64,000 nucleotides of DNA from VXYL01 sp965116345 (lineage in GTDB: Bacteria; Pseudomonadota; Gammaproteobacteria; Pseudomonadales; Azotimanducaceae). The stretch covers positions 1,984,001 through 2,048,000 of the forward strand of contig OZ220680.1 in assembly GCA_965116345.1 (NCBI GenBank), given 5' to 3'. Every line of letters begins with the position of its first letter. Position 1 is the stretch's first letter. Below the pieces are notes generated by a model, which saw nothing but the letters and a program-made list of their open reading frames with translations, searched no databases and had not been told where the DNA came from. The position numbers and the translations under genes were made by a program. Positions 35,218-43,647 of the stretch are shown one piece after another.

Positions 35218-36989
35218 CCCGGGCTATGTGGTTCGCCGGTCTTGCCGTCGCATTTGCCATCGGGTTCCCGTCCTGGGCCGACGACGTGGCCAAGGACAGC
35301 GTGCTGATGCAGGCGATGCGCGACGAGATGGCGCGTTCCATGGAACAGCTGCAGCTGGAGGACGCCGACAAGCCGTACTTCCTGGCCTACCGGGTGCACG
35401 AGACCATTTCCGGCAATGCAACGGCGAGCCTCGGCGGTCTATCAAACGTCTCGAACGGTTCCTACCGTCAGTTGGTCGTCGAGCTCAGAGTCGGCGACTA
35501 CGACTTCGACAACACCAACTTCATGTCGATGACGCGGCCTACCGGGAGGCTTCCCGTCGTCGCGGCCCTGTCGGCGGACGACAACTACGACACGCTACGG
35601 CGGCAGATCTGGCTGGCAACCGATGCCGCCTACAAACGCGGTTGGGACCAACTCGGCGCGAAACGCGCCGCGTTGCAGAACCAGACCCAGGTGGAAGAGG
35701 TGCCGGACTTCTCGCGGGTGGATCCCTTTCAATACGATGGTCTGACGAACAGCGGCCTCGACACGGAACCCACCGCCGCCTTGGCGCAGGAGGTGTCCAA
35801 GGTGATGCGCGGCATGCCGCATCTGTCGCGGTCCGAGGTACGGGTGGCGGCGTCCTTCGACCGCACCTGGTTCGTCAACAGCGAGGGGTCCGAGTTCGTC
35901 CGCGAGACGCCCTACATCGGACTGCACGCCCTGGCGGGAACTCAAGCCGACGACGGCACGGAGATGCAGGATGCGGTAACCATGTGGGTGCACCGCTGGG
36001 AGGAGGTGCCAGACACCGCGACCCTGGCGAGCGAAATACGCGCCATGACGGAGCGCCTGGCCCGGCGGCGAGAAGCGCCCTACCTGGACCGCTATTCGGG
36101 CCCCGTGCTGTTCGAGGGCCAAGCGGCCGCCGAACTCGTCGCCCAGGTCCTGGGCCCGCGGCTGATCGCACTGCGCCTGCCCACCCCCGACAATCCGCAG
36201 ACGGGGCAGTTCCTCGCGCAGATGCGCAATCCCTTCCTGGACAAGATCGGCTCCCGCGTGCTGCCGCGTTTCCTGTCCGTGACCACGGACTCGACGATGG
36301 AGTCGTACGGAGGCGTTCCGTTGCGCGGCAAACAGCCGGTGGACGACGACGGCGTACCGGGGCGTCCGGTTTCGCTGATCGAACGCGGTGTGTTGAAGAC
36401 TCTGCTGTCGACGCGCGTGCCGCTTGCCGAAGTCCCGCAGAGCAGCGGCAGCCGCTGGCGCGACACGCCAGTCCCGAGCAACCTCTTCGTCACGCCGACG
36501 CGAGGCCTTGGGGACGAGGAGCTCAGAGAGGAAATGTTCGCCCTGGCAACTGACCTCGGGGTCGAGCACGCCATCGTCGTTCGCCGCATCGGCACCGGCC
36601 TCGCGCGCCTCTATTCCGGGATGTCCGGCGCATTCATGAGGCGCGGGGAGGCGTCCCGGGTGGCGCCCCTGATCGAGGCCTACCGGGTATTTCCCGACGG
36701 GCGCGAGGAACTCCTGCGGATCGCCAATCTGCCGACCATCGCCGAGTCGGACTTCAAGGATATCGTCGCCGTCTCGCAGACCACCACCCGCCACGAGACA
36801 GGGTTCTCACCAGCCAGCGCCGCCGGCGTGTTTGGTGCTGGCGGTGGCTCCGCCTGGCCGATCTCCGTCATAACGCCGACACTGCTGTTCGAGGATCTGA
36901 CGGTCAAACGCCCCACCGGAAACATCCCCAAGCCGCCGGTCACGCCTCATCCATTGGTGAAGACGCTGCAACCCGACGCCGGGGGTTGA
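35214..36989 (+). CDS. Exported TldE/PmbA-like partner subunit lacking the zinc motif
   Basis: A 591-residue protein with a signal peptide (MTRAMWFAGLAVAFAIGFPSWA). It is homologous in layout to the gene upstream: EDADKPYFLAYRVHET matches the SEQPTPVYYLSYEVTED region there. At the place of HExxxH it reads AAELVAQVLGPRL, so zinc ligands are missing, as in TldE/PmbA. The role is probably a non-catalytic half of the heterodimeric protease that helps bind unfolded peptide. It is translationally coupled to the TldD-like gene. Confidence 0.9.
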   Translation: MTRAMWFAGLAVAFAIGFPSWADDVAKDSVLMQAMRDEMARSMEQLQLEDADKPYFLAYRVHETISGNATASLGGLSNVSNGSYRQLVVELRVGDYDFDNTNFMSMTRPTGRLPVVAALSADDNYDTLRRQIWLATDAAYKRGWDQLGAKRAALQNQTQVEEVPDFSRVDPFQYDGLTNSGLDTEPTAALAQEVSKVMRGMPHLSRSEVRVAASFDRTWFVNSEGSEFVRETPYIGLHALAGTQADDGTEMQDAVTMWVHRWEEVPDTATLASEIRAMTERLARRREAPYLDRYSGPVLFEGQAAAELVAQVLGPRLIALRLPTPDNPQTGQFLAQMRNPFLDKIGSRVLPRFLSVTTDSTMESYGGVPLRGKQPVDDDGVPGRPVSLIERGVLKTLLSTRVPLAEVPQSSGSRWRDTPVPSNLFVTPTRGLGDEELREEMFALATDLGVEHAIVVRRIGTGLARLYSGMSGAFMRRGEASRVAPLIEAYRVFPDGREELLRIANLPTIAESDFKDIVAVSQTTTRHETGFSPASAAGVFGAGGGSAWPISVITPTLLFEDLTVKRPTGNIPKPPVTPHPLVKTLQPDAGG

Positions 36990-36993
36990 TCGA

Positions 36994-37917
36994 TCAGTCG
37001 TACGGCCAAACCTCCAACCCATGGATGGCGTTCCTGACGTCCATCGACAGGTTGACCGTCGCAAGCTTGCGGTTGCCCGCGAGGTCGTGGACCACCACCG
37101 TCGACGGTGACGAGCCGCCGGCCACCACCGAGTCCGAAATCACCGCCAGCCCCCGCGCGAAGCCCTGGCGCGCGATCTGGCCATCGTCGAACTCGGCATG
37201 CAGAAGACGCCGTGGGGGATACCGGGGCACCGCCATGGCCCGGTCCTCGCTCGGGTCGCCGCGCCCGCTGTAGCGCAGCCGATCAGCCTCGCTGTCGTTG
37301 AACAGCACCCCGTTGCGGAAGGGCTGGGCGTTGTGGGTGCCGCTCGGCAACTCGGCGCTCATGAGCACGGTCTTGCCGTTGAAATGGACCATGCCGCCGG
37401 TGCGCAGGCCACTCATATACATGCCGTCGGCGTTGCAGTGAACGTTATTGAGATGCAGTTTGTTGAGCAGCAACGGGCCGTCGTCCGACTGCGGGTCGTA
37501 GAGCAGCGCCTTGAACCGGAACCGCACAAGGTCCAGCTGCATCGCCCAGGTGAACGCCTGGCGGTCTAGATCGAAACCCAGGATCGAGTCATGGCCGGTG
37601 GAGGCGATGTAGAGCATGCGCCCGTGGACGCTGGTCTCATGGCAGTGCTTCAGATAGGCGTTGCGCCATGAACCCTGCAGCTCGAAGTCCGGCGAAAAGG
37701 CGAACAGTTCATCGCTCGCAGTGATGTAGATCCGCTCGCCGTCGAAGGCGATGCCGCGCAGACCCCGGTCGCCGCCCCGCCCGGTCCAGTCGATGCCGGC
37801 GGCATTCCAATCCAGCTTGAGTTCGGCGAGCTGACGTTCGAGGTCCAGCAGGTAGACGCCACTGTGGCTCTCGCCCTGCTGACTGCCGCGCACCACCGAG
37901 GTGGCCAGCAACTTCAT
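36994..37917 (-). CDS. Beta-propeller-like protein of unknown function
   Basis: A 307-residue protein without a signal peptide. Its sequence has repeated blade-like units such as GIAFDGERIYITASDELFAF, RMLYIASTGHDSILGFDLD and GVLFNDSEADRLRYS, resembling the DUF4915/TPR-associated propeller group. No catalytic residues are recognisable. The ATG at 37917 lies only 3 bases from the end of the 352-bp repeat, so its ribosome site, if any, is repeat sequence; no good Shine-Dalgarno is visible. Confidence 0.75.
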   Translation of the reverse strand: MKLLATSVVRGSQQGESHSGVYLLDLERQLAELKLDWNAAGIDWTGRGGDRGLRGIAFDGERIYITASDELFAFSPDFELQGSWRNAYLKHCHETSVHGRMLYIASTGHDSILGFDLDRQAFTWAMQLDLVRFRFKALLYDPQSDDGPLLLNKLHLNNVHCNADGMYMSGLRTGGMVHFNGKTVLMSAELPSGTHNAQPFRNGVLFNDSEADRLRYSGRGDPSEDRAMAVPRYPPRRLLHAEFDDGQIARQGFARGLAVISDSVVAGGSSPSTVVVHDLAGNRKLATVNLSMDVRNAIHGLEVWPYD

Positions 37918-37920
37918 CCG

Positions 37921-38272
37921 CTAGCCCGCTTTTGTCACCACGGGCCGCGATGATGCGCGCCCTTACGGGCGCGTTCGAGGATTTTGGCCCCGTGCGCGTG
38001 CTCGCGACCGAGAGCCCTCAGCCGGGGGAGCGCGAGGGGCTTGCCCCTCGCATGCAAGAGCATAGCGGGCCTACGGTCGAGGTCGCACGTGCGCCTACGC
38101 GCTTTAGCGCGCGCACGGGGCCAAAAGACCGGTGCGAGGGTGCCGCGCAAGCGCGGCATACGCGCGGCCAGCGCAGTCTGCAAATTCCGACACCTCGGGA
38201 ATCCGACACAAGCAACTGATATTCGAAGCATATGTTGTTCGCACAAGCGACGTGGTGAGAAAAGCGGGTTAG
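37921..38272. repeat. Long structured repeat with terminal inverted repeats, copy A
   Basis: This 352-bp element is bounded by CTAGCCCGCTTTTGTCACCAC and its inverse GTGGTGAGAAAAGCGGGTTAG. Inside, TTTTGGCCCCGTGCGCG (37982-37998) is perfectly complementary to 38110-38126. Hairpins occur at 37956-37973 (CGCGCCC/GGGCGCG), 38032-38051 (GCGAGGGGC/GCCCCTCGC) and 38142-38157 (GCCGCGC/GCGCGGC). It carries one unit of the ACGCGCTTTAGCGCG repeat. Both strands have open frames, but frames are not conserved with copy B, so it is probably non-coding. Confidence 0.92.
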
Positions 38273-38281
38273 CCCGCTTTT
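38260..38281. terminator. Terminator-like hairpin at repeat A end
   Basis: AAAAGCGGG TTAG CCCGCTTTT is a perfect 9-base-arm palindrome made by the right terminal repeat of copy A meeting another CCCGCTTTTGTCA end. It lies just after the TonB receptor stop on the minus strand and could end that transcript. Confidence 0.5.
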
Positions 38282-38298
38282 GTCAGCGAGCCGTACGC

Positions 38299-40716
38299 TC
38301 AGAAACGAATCGTGCCGCTTATCCCGACACTGCGCGGCGCGACGTAGGACCGCACGTTGTGGTAGCGCGGATCATTGAACTGCGCAGCCGCGGAATTGCT
38401 GCCGTTGTCGAGGTAGTTGATGGTGCGCTCGTCCCATAGGTTGTTGACCATCAACGTCACTTGCGCGCCGTTCGGTAGTTCGAGTCCCAGTTGGAAGTTG
38501 CTCATGGTCCAGGATGGCTGCAGGCCCTCCGGATCCTCCGCGATGGCACTGCTGAGCCCGTTGTAGACCTCCGACTGGTGGCTGGTGTCGTAGCGCACCC
38601 ACAGGTCGCCGAGCTCGCGCCAGTTCCAGAAGGTGTACTCGACCGCGAAGTAGTACTTGAACTCCGGCGAGATGGGCATGGTGGTGCCATCCGTGATCTG
38701 CTCCCCGCTCAACAGCGTGAACTCGGAGTTGAACTCGGGGTCGGCGAAGAACACGCTGCCTTCGAAACGCAGGCTGTCCGTGAGGCTGGCGTCCCAGTTG
38801 ACCTCCAGGCCCAGGGTGCGCGAGGTGTCGCCGTTGATCATGCCGCGCAGCCACCACTTGTCGTCGACGCCACCGTCGTTGTTGATCTGGATGTCCTCCC
38901 AGACCATGTAGAACGCGGAGATGTTCAACTGCAGCCGGTTGTCGAACCATTCGCTCTTCAGCCCGCCCTCGAAGTTGTTGAGCGTGTCGGAGCCGTAGTT
39001 CAGCGGCACCCGCCCGGTGGCGGCGGCGCGCTGGCTGTTGGAACCGCCCAGACGGAAACCCTGGCTGAACAGGAAGTAGACCATGCGGTCGTCATCCACC
39101 ACATACTCGGCGCTGAGCTTCAGCGCCGTGTCGCGCTCCACGCCGGAAGAGCTGTAGGCACCGTCGGTGTCGCGCCCGGACAAAGGCGGCAGGCCCAGCG
39201 GGAACTGGTACTGGTCGAATTCATTGCGGTCGTATTCGAACGAGCGGACACCCATGGTCGCCGTCAACCGGTCGCTCAGGTCGTAGGACATCTCGCCAAA
39301 CACGGCCCGCTGCTCGACGGCGCGAACGAAGTGGTTGGAGAAACCGACGTCGGTGGGCGCCAGGGGATAGTCGAGGTGGTCGTAGTTCGCGTAGTAGTTG
39401 TAGGCGTAGTAGTTGGCCGCCTCCCAGGCAGCGGTATCGGTCAGGGACGGATTCTGGGCACCGTAGAACCACTCGTCGTCCACATCCTCGTAGAAGCCGC
39501 CGACCATCCACTGGAAGCGGCTGGCGCCGGTGGACGTGAGGCGTACCTCCTGGGAGAACCGTTCCTGCTGCTGGTCGTTGAAGTTCGTGCCGAAGGTGTA
39601 CTCGGAGTTGTAAAGGGCGTAACCGTTGTAAACCCCCCAGTACGCGTCCTTGTACTGTTCGTAGACGTGGTTGTCCCACTCGTAGGCGATGTCGCGATCG
39701 AAGAAGGCCGTGGTGGCGGAGAACTCAGCGAAGTCGAGGTCCCCCGTCAAGGTCAACGCCTTCTGCTGCCAGTCGTCGTCCCGGAACTCGTCGAAGAACT
39801 TGACGATCTTGAAGTCGCCGAGCGACGGGTCCGACTCCCAGGAACCGGTGGCGGAGCTGTCTTGAACGATAATAGCGGCGAGCGCCGACCAGCGATCGGT
39901 CAGTTCCCAGGATGCGGCGACGCGGCCACCGGAGACCTCGTACTCGTTGAAGTCGTCCTCCACCACGTCGGCGTTGGTGCGGGTGCCGGCCAGGTCACTG
40001 CCGAGCACGTTGTCCACGTAACCCCCCTCGTGCGAGGAGAAGGCTGCGAAGCGAACGGCTAGCCGATCGGCAAGCGGCACGTTGAGGTGACCGCTCACGT
40101 CGTAGCTCGGTTCCCCGCCGCGCGTCGAATAAAAGCCAGCGTCGATCTGGCCGCTGAAGCCGCTGGGATCCGGTTTGTTGGTGATGACCCGCAGGGTGCC
40201 GGACTGGGAGCTGGAGCCGAACAGGGTGCCCTGGGGTCCGGGCAGGGCTTCGACCCGCTGGATGTCCACCAGCCACGGATCCACCTGCTGAGAGTTGGTG
40301 GTCAGCGGCTGCTCGTCGAGATAGACCGCCGTCATGCTGTCGGTGCGGTATTCGGAGGAGCCCGTGGAAACCCCGCGGAACACCACCGAGTTGCGCCCCG
40401 GCACGCTGTTCACCAACGCCACGCTCGGTAGCGCGTCGGTGTACTCCTTCATGTCCCGGGCACCCATGCGTTCTAGGTCGTCGGTGGAGAACGCGGTGAT
40501 GCTCTGCGCGACGTCCTGCAGGTTCTCCGCGCGTTTGGTGGCCGTGACGATGATCTCCTCGATGGCCCGACCATCGGCCTCGTCTTCCTCCGACTCTTCC
40601 TGCGCCAAGACGACCAAGGGTGAATGCACCGCCATGATGGCGATGGCCAAGGGCTTCAGTCGGAAGGTGTGTTGTCCGGACGCCCGGGATCTCCGGTCCG
40701 ATTCACTCGCCGACAT
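38299..40716 (-). CDS. TonB-dependent outer-membrane receptor
   Basis: An 805-residue protein. The start at 40716 has GGGAGAG 10 bases upstream; the frame is open farther but that part is not protein-like. A signal peptide covers residues ~20-38, then an acidic stretch and TonB box EEIIVTATKR near 50-60. The plug domain has RGVSTG and LPGPQGTLFGSSSQSGTLRV near 120-155. The barrel ends with a terminal aromatic (SGTIRF). It belongs to the Fe-complex/carbohydrate receptor group with many Tyr/Asp loops; the ligand is unknown. Confidence 0.95.
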   Translation of the reverse strand: MSASESDRRSRASGQHTFRLKPLAIAIMAVHSPLVVLAQEESEEDEADGRAIEEIIVTATKRAENLQDVAQSITAFSTDDLERMGARDMKEYTDALPSVALVNSVPGRNSVVFRGVSTGSSEYRTDSMTAVYLDEQPLTTNSQQVDPWLVDIQRVEALPGPQGTLFGSSSQSGTLRVITNKPDPSGFSGQIDAGFYSTRGGEPSYDVSGHLNVPLADRLAVRFAAFSSHEGGYVDNVLGSDLAGTRTNADVVEDDFNEYEVSGGRVAASWELTDRWSALAAIIVQDSSATGSWESDPSLGDFKIVKFFDEFRDDDWQQKALTLTGDLDFAEFSATTAFFDRDIAYEWDNHVYEQYKDAYWGVYNGYALYNSEYTFGTNFNDQQQERFSQEVRLTSTGASRFQWMVGGFYEDVDDEWFYGAQNPSLTDTAAWEAANYYAYNYYANYDHLDYPLAPTDVGFSNHFVRAVEQRAVFGEMSYDLSDRLTATMGVRSFEYDRNEFDQYQFPLGLPPLSGRDTDGAYSSSGVERDTALKLSAEYVVDDDRMVYFLFSQGFRLGGSNSQRAAATGRVPLNYGSDTLNNFEGGLKSEWFDNRLQLNISAFYMVWEDIQINNDGGVDDKWWLRGMINGDTSRTLGLEVNWDASLTDSLRFEGSVFFADPEFNSEFTLLSGEQITDGTTMPISPEFKYYFAVEYTFWNWRELGDLWVRYDTSHQSEVYNGLSSAIAEDPEGLQPSWTMSNFQLGLELPNGAQVTLMVNNLWDERTINYLDNGSNSAAAQFNDPRYHNVRSYVAPRSVGISGTIRF

Positions 40717-40891
40717 TGGAACTCTCCCACGTGCTCCCCTCAACCGCGTGATTAGGCGTTCAAAGCCGAGGTTTGTCAATGTCGACGGCGACTCCCTATC
40801 GACTCCTGGCGGCTGTCCGGTGCCTGCGCGTGGTGCCCGCACAATCGGGCCGTGCAATACTCGTCGAAAGATCTCGGAGAGGACCATTCGA

Positions 40892-41491
40892 ATGCCCAGG
40901 CGGGGGCAGGATCAGCAACGCACACGCGATCTCGGCGGCGTATCGTGTGCTGCCCTGCAGCGAGCCGTTGCGTGCCTCGACGAGGCCGCCTGGACCGAGA
41001 AGCAGTACCGCCAGGAGATGTTCAACGTCCACAGCAGTACCCAGTCCATCGTCCTGTGCTTCATCGATCTTGCGGTGTGGCCGCGAGTCGCCGTCGCCCG
41101 CGACGTCGGCTGGGACCGTCTCGGCGAGACTGCCCAACCGGTCATGAACGAGATCCTTTCCCGCAACTACGAACCGAAAGGCGTCGTCATCCGTGCCATG
41201 GCCGTACGCCTGCCTGTGGGAGCGCGCATCACGCCCCACGTGGATGAGCACGAGTCCCTGCGCCTGAGCCATCGCATCCACCTGCCGCTGACGACCCATC
41301 CGAGGGTGCGTTTCTTCATCGACGGCGTGCCGCACCGCTTCGAACCGGGGCGTGCGATTGAGATCAACAACCAGCTGTCGCATTCGGTCATGAACGACGG
41401 GCCGGTCGACCGGGTTCACTTCATTTTCGACTACCTGCCACCCGAACAGCTTGCCGGTCCGGGTGTTGCGCGAAGCTCTCTCGCGGACTGA
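40892..41491 (+). CDS. Aspartyl/asparaginyl beta-hydroxylase-like protein
   Basis: A 199-residue protein. The ATG at 40892 follows GGAGAGGA. ITPHVDEHESLRLSHRIHLPL near residues 110-131 and the later NNQLSHSVMNDG with the second Fe-binding His match the Asp/Asn hydroxylase fold, a 2-oxoglutarate-type oxygenase. It overlaps by one base the TPR-sulfotransferase gene, a pairing that suggests stepwise modification of one target (inference). Confidence 0.85.
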   Translation: MPRRGQDQQRTRDLGGVSCAALQRAVACLDEAAWTEKQYRQEMFNVHSSTQSIVLCFIDLAVWPRVAVARDVGWDRLGETAQPVMNEILSRNYEPKGVVIRAMAVRLPVGARITPHVDEHESLRLSHRIHLPLTTHPRVRFFIDGVPHRFEPGRAIEINNQLSHSVMNDGPVDRVHFIFDYLPPEQLAGPGVARSSLAD

Positions 41492-43494
41492 TGGAGAACA
41501 TCCGCGACAGCCTGAACCGGGCCATCGGCGCACTCAAGGCGAACCGTCCGCTGCGCGCGGAAGAGATCTGCCGCGACCATCTGCTCATGGATCCCGGCAG
41601 CATCCAGCACATCGCCCTGCTCGGTCGCGCGCTGGCGAAACAGGGGCGTCTGGACGAGGCGGCGGCACAGGTGGACCAAGCCATCGCCCTGGCGCCGGAG
41701 CAGCCTCTGCTGTACGAAGATCTCGGCAGCGTGCGGGCCTTGCAGGGACGCTACGCGGACGCCGTTCCGCTGTTCGAGAAGGCTATCAGCCTCGATCCGC
41801 GTCTGCCCCTGGCGCACAAGAAGCTGGGCCAGGCGCTGGCGACCCTGGGTCGGGGCGAAGAGGCCGACCGTCACTTCGAGTCCTACTTCGACCGCGATCC
41901 AGCCACGGGCCGGGTGGCCGAGGCGGCGGATCATCTCCGCGCCGGGCGGGCCGACGAGGCCATCGCCACGCTACGGGATGTGTTGCGCCATCATCCGGAC
42001 CACGTTGACGCGATGCGCTACCTGGCGCTGGCCTACTGGCGCGAGAAGAACAAGCCAGGGGATGCCGAGGCGTGGCTGCGGCGGGCGACGTCGACGGCCC
42101 CGGATTTCGTTCCCGCCTGGATGACCCTGGGGCTTGTGCTGCTCGACAACAACAAGGCCGCCGACGGCATCGTGTCCTACCAACACGCGACCCGCCTGGA
42201 GCCGGCCAACGCCGCCGCCTGGGCCGGTCTCGGCAATGCGTTCTCGCAGGCGGGCAAACAGGACGGCAGCGTCGCCGCCTACGCCAAGTCGCTGGCGCTG
42301 AATCCCCGTGTCGCGGGCGTCCACATGAGCCACGGGCATGCGTTGAAGACCATCGGCCGGCACGAGGAGGCGCTGGTCGCCTACCGGGCTGCGATCGCCG
42401 CCCGACCCCGCTTCGGCGAGGTGTACTGGAGCATGGCCAACCTCAAGGTGTTCCGCTTCGAGGCGGGCGAGATCCATGCCATGGAGGAGCAGCTTGCGCG
42501 TGGCGACCTGACCGACAGCGAACGGGTGCACTTCTGCTTCGCGTTGGGCAAGGCTTTCGAGGACGCCGGCGACATCGACGCCGCCTGGTCGCATTACGAC
42601 GCCGGCAACCGTCTGCAACGCCCGCTGGTCAAGCACGACCCGCTGGAACTCGAAAAACGTCACGACGACATTCGCCGGGTGTTCGGCCCCGTGTTCCTCG
42701 AAACCCACGCGGGGCAAGGCCACGACGCGCCGGATCCGATCCTGATCGTCGGTCTGCCGCGTTCGGGGTCGACCCTGGTGGAGCAGATCCTCGCCAGTCA
42801 CAGCCAGGTGGAGGGCACCGCCGAGCTGCCGGCACTAGGCCACATCGCGACTTCCATCGGCCGCTTCCGCGCCGACGGCGCCACCTTTCCGGATGCGGCT
42901 ACGGACCTGGAGGGCTCGGATTGGAAGGCCTACGGGCAGCGCTACCTGGAGGAAGCCGCGCGGCATCGTTTCACCGAGCGACCGTTGTTCACCGACAAGA
43001 TGCCGAACAACTTCCCGCTGCTCGGCCTGCTGCACCTCATCCTGCCCAACGCCAAGGTCATCGACGCCCGCCGGCATCCCCTGGACACCTGCCTCGGGTG
43101 CTACAAGCAGTTGTTCGCCAAGGGCCAGAACTTCACCTACGACCTCGAGGACCTGGCGCACTACTACCGTCACTACGACGCCATCATGCGCTATTGGCAC
43201 GAAGCGCTGCCCGGCAAGATCCTGACCGTCCACTACGAGGAGACCGTGACCGACCTCGATGCCCAGGTGCGCCGCATCCTCGACCACTGCGGCCTACCCT
43301 TCGAGGACGCCTGCGTACACTTTCACGAGACCCGCAGAGCGGTCAGGACGGCGAGTTCGGAGCAGGTCCGCCAACCCATCTACTTCGACGCACTGGGGAA
43401 GTGGCGGCAATACGCCCACCACTTCGGGTGGCTCGTCGACGAACTCGCACCGATCATCGACGCGCTACCGGAGGCGGTCGCGAACGCAGGCTAG
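41491..43494 (+). CDS. TPR-repeat sulfotransferase
   Basis: A 667-residue protein. Residues ~1-400 are tandem TPR units (for example EALVAYRAAIAARPRFGEVYW). A sulfotransferase domain follows from about 415, with the PAPS 5'-phosphosulfate loop LIVGLPRSGSTLVEQIL near 418-434 and DARRHPLDTCLGCYKQLF near 528. The family is typically annotated as a protein-tyrosine-like sulfotransferase with TPRs that bind the target; the acceptor is unknown here. The start overlaps the hydroxylase-like gene, and the stop lies in the CTAG opening the next repeat. Confidence 0.93.
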   Translation: MENIRDSLNRAIGALKANRPLRAEEICRDHLLMDPGSIQHIALLGRALAKQGRLDEAAAQVDQAIALAPEQPLLYEDLGSVRALQGRYADAVPLFEKAISLDPRLPLAHKKLGQALATLGRGEEADRHFESYFDRDPATGRVAEAADHLRAGRADEAIATLRDVLRHHPDHVDAMRYLALAYWREKNKPGDAEAWLRRATSTAPDFVPAWMTLGLVLLDNNKAADGIVSYQHATRLEPANAAAWAGLGNAFSQAGKQDGSVAAYAKSLALNPRVAGVHMSHGHALKTIGRHEEALVAYRAAIAARPRFGEVYWSMANLKVFRFEAGEIHAMEEQLARGDLTDSERVHFCFALGKAFEDAGDIDAAWSHYDAGNRLQRPLVKHDPLELEKRHDDIRRVFGPVFLETHAGQGHDAPDPILIVGLPRSGSTLVEQILASHSQVEGTAELPALGHIATSIGRFRADGATFPDAATDLEGSDWKAYGQRYLEEAARHRFTERPLFTDKMPNNFPLLGLLHLILPNAKVIDARRHPLDTCLGCYKQLFAKGQNFTYDLEDLAHYYRHYDAIMRYWHEALPGKILTVHYEETVTDLDAQVRRILDHCGLPFEDACVHFHETRRAVRTASSEQVRQPIYFDALGKWRQYAHHFGWLVDELAPIIDALPEAVANAG

Positions 43495-43552
43495 TGCGCG
43501 ACCTGACGGTCGCGTTGGAAGTTTCGCTGACGCGAAACTACGGCGTCTGCGA
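43491..43552 (+). repeat. Short hairpin repeat R4, copy 2
   Basis: CTAG is followed by two hairpins, GCGACC TGAC GGTCGC and AGTTTCGC TGAC GCGAAACT, then ACGGCGTC. The second hairpin and GCGTTGGAAG are shared with 28871-28937 in opposite orientation. Confidence 0.7.
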
Positions 43553-43647
43553 CATGGCGCGCAACGAGGCGTGGGTGAACGTCGGCCGCGACCACGACAC
43601 GCCCGCATTCGCGGTGGCCTCGCTGCGGATGTCGCGATTCGGTCCCA

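Noticed and set aside
37935..38246. Minus-strand open frame inside repeat copy A, similar at its start to one in copy B
   Set aside because: The two frames agree only for the first ~50 residues and then diverge by frame shifts where the DNA stays alike, as expected for a non-coding repeat in GC-rich DNA.
43491..43552. CRISPR-like or terminator explanation for the short hairpin repeat
   Set aside because: There are no regularly spaced direct repeats, and neither hairpin is followed by a T run; the inverted match at 28.9 kb fits a dispersed element better.
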